Shown here piece by piece: positions 4,133 to 8,838 of a stretch of 8,838 bases of DNA. Below the pieces are notes generated by a model. The model ran no database searches. It was given only the letters and a program-made list of their open reading frames with translations, and was not told where the DNA came from. The position numbers and the translations under genes are program-made. The stretch is from Puniceicoccales bacterium (lineage in GTDB: Bacteria > Verrucomicrobiota > Verrucomicrobiia > Opitutales > UBA953). Numbering within the stretch: the first letter of the stretch is position 1; each line of letters begins with the position of its first letter. The stretch is from assembly GCA_031284845.1 (NCBI GenBank), contig JAITXH010000087.1, forward strand, positions 1 to 8,838, given 5' to 3'.

Positions 4133-6886
4133 TTACCACCCGCTTGCGCGGCGGCGCTCCTGGCGCTCCAGTGCCGTTAGACCTTTAATTGCCTTTTCTG
4201 CTCTGGCTCTTTCCTCTTCCGGGGCATTCGCCATGGCCGTGACAGCCGTGTAGTCGCGCAGCGCTTTTTGCACTTCTTCGTCCTTCTCATAGCAAGCGGC
4301 ACGGGCGATGAGCGCTTTTGACTTTACGACCGCTGGAACAAAGGGTGTCTCGATCACAGCGGTGAAATCGGCAATGGCTTTGATTTGGTCGCTGGTGCCC
4401 CGGAAGATGCTCCCCCGGTTATAGAGTGCCCATGTCTTCATGGCAGTTGGAATGCCGGGAGTCTCCACGAGCATAGTCACATCGTCTATGGCCTTTTGCG
4501 TGTTGGCGAGCGCTGCGTAGCAACTGCTGCGGTGAAAGAGCGCTTGTGACTTCAGCCGCTCCGGAATGCCGGGGACTGCGAGAATGGCTGTAAATTCATC
4601 CAGTGCTTTCCGGACGTCCCCTCCGGAGGCAAGGGCGAGGCCACGGCTCAAGCGGGCGTCCATCCGGATCGCCTCCGGGACGCCGGGTAACTCCGAGGCA
4701 GCGGTAAAATCGGCAATCGCCGATTGCGTATCGCCGGCATCAATGAAGGCGAGTCCGCGTGTGCCAAGCGTGCTCGCTCTGGCCTCGGGCGGGAGGCCGG
4801 GCATGCCGAGTATGGCAGTCAAATCGGCGATGGCATTTTTCAAGTCGCCGCCTTTCTGATAGAGCGCCCGGCGGCGCGCAAGTGTCTGCGCTTTTACCTC
4901 GTCGGGGATGCTGGGCAATTCCATGGCTGCGGAGTAGTCCGAGAGTGCTTCCCGGCCTTTCCCTGCCTGATCGTAGATGCGCCCCCGCCCGAAGAATGCA
5001 CGGGCTTTTACTTCGTCCGGGATGTCGGCGAGGGAGATGACGGCGGAGTATTCTAAAATCGCTTTTTGCGTATCGCCGCCACGGGCAATAGAGGCTGCTT
5101 GCTCGAGGCGTTTTAAGGCGTTTTTCAGAAGGTCGGGGTTCTCCCGTGCTTTCAGCTGATTTTGCGCTTTCAATGCCTGTGTCTTGATAGGATTGGATGC
5201 GCCGGGGACGGTTAGCGTTGCGGCGTAGTCGGCTTGTGCCTTTTTCCGGTCTCCGCTTTTTTCGTAAATAATGCCGCGGTTTAGTATCGCCTGAGCCTTC
5301 ACTGCATCCGGGGCGTTGGGCATTGCGATCAGGGCGCTCAAATCGTTTTCGGCCTCTTTTATTTGGCCCTTGCCGATGAAAATGAGGGCGCGGTTGTGCA
5401 AGGCTTTTGCTTTATATTCTGCCGGTGAATCGAGCAGCTCGATGGCTGCTGTGTAATCGGCGAATGCGGCTTGCGTGTCGCCTGTTTGCTCGTGCGCTAT
5501 GCCCAAACTGAGAAAGGCGTTGGCTCTGTATTCCTTCGGCGCGTCGGATATCTCCAGGAGCGCGGTCAAGTCCGGGATCGCTTTTTGCGGTTCGCCTGTC
5601 CCGGCGTAGGTGACACCGCGGTTGACGAGCGCCATGGCACGCGCTTGATCGGGTGCGCCGGGCATGTCCAGCACGGCGGAGAAATCTTCCAGTGCCAGTT
5701 TCTTTTCGCCAATCCAGCCATAGGTGATGCCGCGGTTCACGAGCGCGTTGGCTTTTTCCGCATCCGGGGCGTTGGGCAGGGCGAGCACAGCGTTGAAATC
5801 TTCCAGTGCTTTTTGCGGATTGCCTGCCAGATTCTGGTGCTGCCCGCGGTAAACAAATGCTGCTGCTTTGTATTGCACGGGAGCATCGGGCATATTCAAG
5901 ACGGCGTTGAAATCGGCTTCTGCGGCAGAACTCATGCCGGTCTTGCCGTAAATAGTGCCTCGGTTGACGAGTGCCTGCGCCCGGGATGCTTCCGGTGTGG
6001 CAGAGGTGCTGATGACAGCGGAAAAATCGGACAACGCTGCTTGTATGTCGCCACGTTTCGCGGCGATGTCGCCACGGATGAGGCGGGCGACCACTTTTAT
6101 GGACGACGGCATCTCCGGGGAGGCGATGAGCGTAGAAAAATCGTCCAATGCCTTTTGCGTGTCGCCGCTTTTTTTGTAGCAGTTGGCGCGATTGACGAGC
6201 GCCCGTGCCCGTTCTGCGACTGGTGCCTCCGGGAGTGCAAGCACGGCGCTGTAGTCGTCTTGCGCTTTGGGCAACACTCCGGTGCTCTCGTAGTGGACGC
6301 CGCGGTTGAAGAGCGCGGAGGCCTTTATTTCCACGGCGACTTCGGGGAGTGCAAGCGCGGCGCTGTAGTCTTCGATGGCGTTTTGCACACCGCCTTGTGA
6401 ACCGTGGGCGAGTGCCCGGTCGTGAAATGCCTGCGCCCGCGTCTCTGATGAGACGCCAGCCAGGGCAATCGCATCTGAGTAATCGGCGAGCGCTTTTGAC
6501 GTATCACCGACCCGGAAGTGGACGCCGCCGCGGCTGATGAGTGCAAAGGCTCTGGTGTCCGATGCGATCTCGGGCATCTCGACGAGCACGGTATAGTCCC
6601 CCAGCGCCCGTTTCGGATCGGTGCTGCGCAAGCAGAAAGCCCGGCCTAGAAGCGCCCGCGCCCGCATATCAGGGGGAATGCCCGGACGGGCGATAATCTC
6701 GGAAAAAGCGCTTGCGGCCTTGTCTGCTTCTCCGGTTTGCGCATCCATGAAGCCTTGGTCCAGTCGCTCCTGCACATCCTGAATGAATGGTGATACGGGT
6801 TGTGCCCAGGCGGGAGGGGCGGTCAATGCCGCTATGGCAAAGAAACAGGTCGGGAGGAAGTTTTTGTGGGTGCGTGTTATTTTCAT
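4133..6886 (-). CDS. Exported protein of about 22 tandem 38-residue TPR repeats
   Basis: 917 residues. A signal peptide ends about residue 28 (FFAIAALTAPPAWA), so the protein is exported, probably to the periplasm. Residues 41-896 are tandem tetratricopeptide-like units of 38 residues, four longer than the 34 of a standard TPR. The unit reads roughly ALVNRGxxYxxxGDxQKALxDFSAVLxxPxxPxxxKA, with the extra residues in the Pro-containing turn between helix B and the next helix A. One unit is 37 long. A single break of 21 residues lies at about 572-592, dividing the array into about 14 and 8 units. The end is basic (RQERRRASGW). No catalytic domain, membrane anchor or lipobox is seen. Its ATG overlaps the stop of the upstream TPR gene as ATGA, so the two are probably coupled. 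TPR solenoids act as scaffolds for protein complexes; the partner is unknown. Confidence 0.88.
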   Translation of the reverse strand: MKITRTHKNFLPTCFFAIAALTAPPAWAQPVSPFIQDVQERLDQGFMDAQTGEADKAASAFSEIIARPGIPPDMRARALLGRAFCLRSTDPKRALGDYTVLVEMPEIASDTRAFALISRGGVHFRVGDTSKALADYSDAIALAGVSSETRAQAFHDRALAHGSQGGVQNAIEDYSAALALPEVAVEIKASALFNRGVHYESTGVLPKAQDDYSAVLALPEAPVAERARALVNRANCYKKSGDTQKALDDFSTLIASPEMPSSIKVVARLIRGDIAAKRGDIQAALSDFSAVISTSATPEASRAQALVNRGTIYGKTGMSSAAEADFNAVLNMPDAPVQYKAAAFVYRGQHQNLAGNPQKALEDFNAVLALPNAPDAEKANALVNRGITYGWIGEKKLALEDFSAVLDMPGAPDQARAMALVNRGVTYAGTGEPQKAIPDLTALLEISDAPKEYRANAFLSLGIAHEQTGDTQAAFADYTAAIELLDSPAEYKAKALHNRALIFIGKGQIKEAENDLSALIAMPNAPDAVKAQAILNRGIIYEKSGDRKKAQADYAATLTVPGASNPIKTQALKAQNQLKARENPDLLKNALKRLEQAASIARGGDTQKAILEYSAVISLADIPDEVKARAFFGRGRIYDQAGKGREALSDYSAAMELPSIPDEVKAQTLARRRALYQKGGDLKNAIADLTAILGMPGLPPEARASTLGTRGLAFIDAGDTQSAIADFTAASELPGVPEAIRMDARLSRGLALASGGDVRKALDEFTAILAVPGIPERLKSQALFHRSSCYAALANTQKAIDDVTMLVETPGIPTAMKTWALYNRGSIFRGTSDQIKAIADFTAVIETPFVPAVVKSKALIARAACYEKDEEVQKALRDYTAVTAMANAPEEERARAEKAIKGLTALERQERRRASGW
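4199..6766 (-). repeat. 114-bp coding repeat array of the large TPR gene
   Basis: The DNA has a 114-bp period matching the 38-residue protein unit over residues 41-896. Some units stay close at DNA level, for example the segment coding LVNRG (compare CGGTTGACGAGCGCC near 5622 and CGGTTCACGAGCGCG near 5731), while others differ strongly. The array is interrupted by a 63-bp insertion at 5111-5173. This suggests growth by unit duplication followed by divergence. Confidence 0.8.
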
Positions 6887-7902
6887 GGGACTTTCTTTTC
6901 AGGGCGTGCTTTTTTAATCAGTTTTTTGGCAGCTTCGTCGGCTTGGATTTTTACCTCATCAGGCACGCCAGGCAGACTGGAGGCGAAGGAATAATTGACG
7001 AGCGCATTTGGGATGTCGCCGTTTTTTTCATAAGCTGCGCCCCTGTAAAAAAGGGCTAGTGCCTGCGATTGGGCATCAATGTCCGGCGTGGCGATAAGGA
7101 TGGAAAAATCGGCAATTGCTTTTTTTTGTTCCCCGGTGCGGTCATAGGCGCAACCGCGTCCGAGCAGCGCTGCTTTTTTTGCGGCGGCTGGGGCGTATTC
7201 CAATTCCAGTATGGCGGTATAGGCGACCAGTGCCTTGTCCGTGTCGCCTGCTCTTTCGTGCAGGACGCTTTGGGCGAGCAGTGCAGTGGCTTTTTGCTCC
7301 ACAGTGGCTTGGGGCAGTGTGGTGATGGCGGTGTAATCGGAGTGGGCTTCAGCTTTTTTTTCAGCGTCGGCATAGAGTGTCGCTCTGGCGAAAAGCGCGG
7401 TGGCCTTCATATCGTCGCGGATGCCGGGCAGGGCGATGGCGGCTGAGTAGTCGGCGAGGGCGTTTTGTCGTTCGCCTGTTTTGTCGTAAATGCCGCCTCT
7501 GGAAATCAAGGCGATAGCTTTGTCGGTGAGCGCCGGGCCGGTGGTCATGACGATAACAGTGGAGAAGTCGGCGAGTGCTTCGGCGATGTTGTCGCTTCGC
7601 TCATGGAGAATTCCGCGGTCGCAAAGTGCTGCTGCCCGTTGTCCGGCAGGCAGTCCCGGTTTTTCGATAATTGAAGTGCAGCGGGCAATTTCGTCTTGGA
7701 ATTGTTTTTTGCGGTCAGGCACCTTCTGTTGCTGCGAGGTTGCGGACGCCGTCTGTGCGCTCCCTGATGGCGGGTTGGTGGCGGTGGTGTCCTCAAGTGT
7801 GATTGTGCCGGTTCCTGTCAGCGTTTGCGCGATTCCCGATGGCAGGGGTGCGGCGGCGGCAAGGCAACAGCACAAGAATTGCAGCGAATGTGGCGTTCTC
7901 AT
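6883..7902 (-). CDS. Exported protein with six 38-residue TPR repeats, partner of the large TPR gene
   Basis: 339 residues from the ATG at 7902. This start is preferred to an upstream in-frame ATG at 8013 because it gives a signal peptide at once: MRTPHSLQFLCCCLAAAAPL with cleavage near GIAQ (23-26); the longer form would bury it behind 37 charged residues. A low-complexity Thr/Ser/Gln-rich linker follows (27-66). A half unit (about 69-92) and then six full units (93-321; the first is 39 long, the others 38) share the same consensus as the downstream 917-residue protein, such as GIYDKTGERQNALADYSAAI. The tail (322-339) is lysine-rich. The three cysteines in a row (11-13) lie inside the signal peptide. 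The gene lies 228 bases after the topoisomerase stop and overlaps the next gene by ATGA. No enzymatic domain is seen; a scaffold or adaptor outside the cytoplasm is the likeliest role. Confidence 0.85.
   Translation of the reverse strand: MRTPHSLQFLCCCLAAAAPLPSGIAQTLTGTGTITLEDTTATNPPSGSAQTASATSQQQKVPDRKKQFQDEIARCTSIIEKPGLPAGQRAAALCDRGILHERSDNIAEALADFSTVIVMTTGPALTDKAIALISRGGIYDKTGERQNALADYSAAIALPGIRDDMKATALFARATLYADAEKKAEAHSDYTAITTLPQATVEQKATALLAQSVLHERAGDTDKALVAYTAILELEYAPAAAKKAALLGRGCAYDRTGEQKKAIADFSILIATPDIDAQSQALALFYRGAAYEKNGDIPNALVNYSFASSLPGVPDEVKIQADEAAKKLIKKARPEKKVP
6940..7626 (-). repeat. 114-bp coding repeat array of the smaller TPR gene
   Basis: Six units coding residues 93-321, with the same 114-bp period and protein consensus as the array at 4199-6766. 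This points to common descent of the two genes by duplication. Confidence 0.75.
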
Positions 7903-8033
7903 TTTTGCGGCGAATCTAAGCAGCCTGTAAATTCTCTCAATGCAAAAAGGCAGATCGAGGTCAGGGGAAGCAGAGCCGGGCGAGGTGTTTTCCGGTCTAT
8001 TCCGGCGGAGCATTTAGCTCTCCACTGTTGTGC

Positions 8034-8055
8034 GTCGGCAGCCTTTTTTGCCGAC
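8034..8055. repeat. Perfect 7-bp-stem hairpin between topoisomerase and TPR genes
   Basis: GTCGGCA (8034-8040), eight-base loop, TGCCGAC (8049-8055). It lies 76-97 bases after the topoisomerase stop and well upstream of the TPR start at 7902. The T-run is in the loop rather than after the stem, so it is at best an atypical terminator. The 228-base gap shows no RNA gene, and a promoter for the TPR pair must lie here but none is clear. Confidence 0.4.
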
Positions 8056-8130
8056 TTGGCAGAGAGCCATCCGCGCGTAATCGAGGGCATGTTGCCGTGC
8101 CCTCTTTTTCGCTTTCGGTGGATAGGCGGA

Positions 8131-8838
8131 TTACCTTGGCGGAAATTCAAACTCCGCCTTCTTTTTGTCTTTCGACAAGACGAGATAGGCACTGAATTTT
8201 GAACCTTTTTTGGAAACCATGCCTTCGATCAGCCCAGTGCGTCCTTCGTTGACAAGGAGTTCGATTTCTTCGGAGGGCAAGTCCACATCGCACACCTTCC
8301 GTTTGACTTCAAAGACGATGCGCGGGGTGCCGTCTGCCTGCGGTTTGGTGACGACGTAGGCGGTCCCGGTTTTGCAGAGGGTGCCGCCGGAAAATAATTT
8401 CGCTGCGCCGAGAGGCACCGCATTTGCAAGGTCGGCAGTAGAGTCTTTGCTTTTGCGTGCGGTCTTGGCTGTGCCGTCTGCGTTTTTTCGGGGTTCACGG
8501 GGGGGGAATTCCCAGTTGATACGCACTCCCTGACGCACGAGGTAGGCATCGAAGGGACGGCCTTTCTTGGAAATGAAGCCTTGGATAAGCTCGGTCTTGC
8601 CTTTGCTGGCGAGCTGGATGGCATGTTCCCGTGTGATGGGTTTTTGGCACATGAGGCGGCCCACTTTGAAGGTCTCTTTCCATGTGTCGCCACTGCGCTG
8701 GCGCAGGATGTAGTTGGTTGGCGCTTCGCAGAGTTCGTGCTTTGCGTCGGGGTCGTTCCAGAAGGGGGAGAGGCTGGCGACGTCCACCTTGTTGCCGAAG
8801 TCGAGTTCGACCTTTTTGCACCCCGGCTTTTTCTCGTC
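8131..8838 (-). CDS. topB: DNA topoisomerase III-like protein, C-terminal part with two Toprim-type C-terminal repeats
   Basis: 235 residues are visible; the frame stays open to the right edge, so the start and catalytic region lie outside. Two copies of the topoisomerase C-terminal repeat (the Toprim_Crpt type) are clear. Copy one (about 35-113) has LASKGKTELIQGFISKKGRP followed by FDAYLV and ends WEFPPR. Copy two (about 148-235) has NEGRTGLIEGMVSKKGSKFS followed by AYLV and ends FEFPPR. These repeats follow the type IA catalytic core in many TopB proteins and are thought to bind DNA. Each copy keeps a lone Cys near its start (LCEAPT, LCKTGTA) in place of a full zinc site. A charged linker (RKNADGTAKTARKSKDSTAD) joins them. 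The enzyme would relax or decatenate DNA in the cytoplasm. The GTG at 8787 is internal, since homologous-looking sequence continues upstream of it. Another protein with the same repeats is possible but less likely. Confidence 0.72.
   Translation of the reverse strand, partial: DEKKPGCKKVELDFGNKVDVASLSPFWNDPDAKHELCEAPTNYILRQRSGDTWKETFKVGRLMCQKPITREHAIQLASKGKTELIQGFISKKGRPFDAYLVRQGVRINWEFPPREPRKNADGTAKTARKSKDSTADLANAVPLGAAKLFSGGTLCKTGTAYVVTKPQADGTPRIVFEVKRKVCDVDLPSEEIELLVNEGRTGLIEGMVSKKGSKFSAYLVLSKDKKKAEFEFPPR

Noticed and set aside
5471..6400. 309-codon open frame on the plus strand inside the large TPR gene
   Set aside because: It is antisense to a clear gene. The 114-bp repeat is a multiple of three, so a frame free of stops in one unit stays free across many units; the translation has no domain-like character.
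7903..8013. Upstream in-frame start (ATG at 8013) for the smaller TPR gene
   Set aside because: It would place 37 mostly charged residues before an obvious signal peptide; the ATG at 7902 fits export.
1..8838. CRISPR arrays, tRNA or rRNA genes
   Set aside because: No short regularly spaced direct repeats with unique spacers, no CCA-ended cloverleaf and no rRNA-like stretch was found; the only long periodicity is the coding TPR repeat.

Overview
The window reads as part of a bacterial chromosome from a Gram-negative-type organism: exported proteins carry classical signal peptides, and the genes look clearly GC-rich. All supported genes lie on the minus strand, so transcription runs from high to low coordinates. 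Weak or absent Shine-Dalgarno sites, a two-repeat topoisomerase III C-terminus and TPR-rich exported proteins would fit Verrucomicrobiota (Opitutales-like) or another PVC or anaerobic lineage. That placement is a guess; no rRNA or marker gene is present to settle it.

Layout, in the order of transcription. (1) 8131-8838: the C-terminal 235 residues of a DNA topoisomerase III-like protein, cut by the window edge. (2) 6883-7902 and 4133-6886: two exported proteins, 339 and 917 aa, built almost wholly from the same 38-residue tetratricopeptide repeat. Their genes share an ATGA overlap, so they look like a translationally coupled pair. (3) 3881 down to 807: a complete ABC importer operon in the order binding protein, permease, ATPase. 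It belongs to the nitrate/sulfonate/taurine/HMP-type superfamily. The binding protein has an unusual set of cysteines, the permease has an N-terminal extension with two extra hydrophobic segments, and a nine-codon leader ORF with a good Shine-Dalgarno ends on the binding-protein start codon. (4) 190-694: an AT-richer stretch holding the remnant of an IS5-like insertion sequence, with imperfect terminal inverted repeats around a transposase C-terminus that carries an in-frame stop. (5) 1-86: the first 28 codons of a HAD-family (NagD-like) phosphatase gene reading out of the window. It is preceded by a possible promoter and a perfect 20-bp operator-like inverted repeat.

Functional links: the importer genes form one obvious unit. 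The TPR pair is a second unit, with no enzyme domain and no recognisable partner in view. The topoisomerase and the HAD gene look like unrelated neighbours. The most novel material is the TPR pair, the leader ORF in front of the cysteine-rich binding protein, and the shrunken IS, which appears to keep both ends but to have lost its middle.
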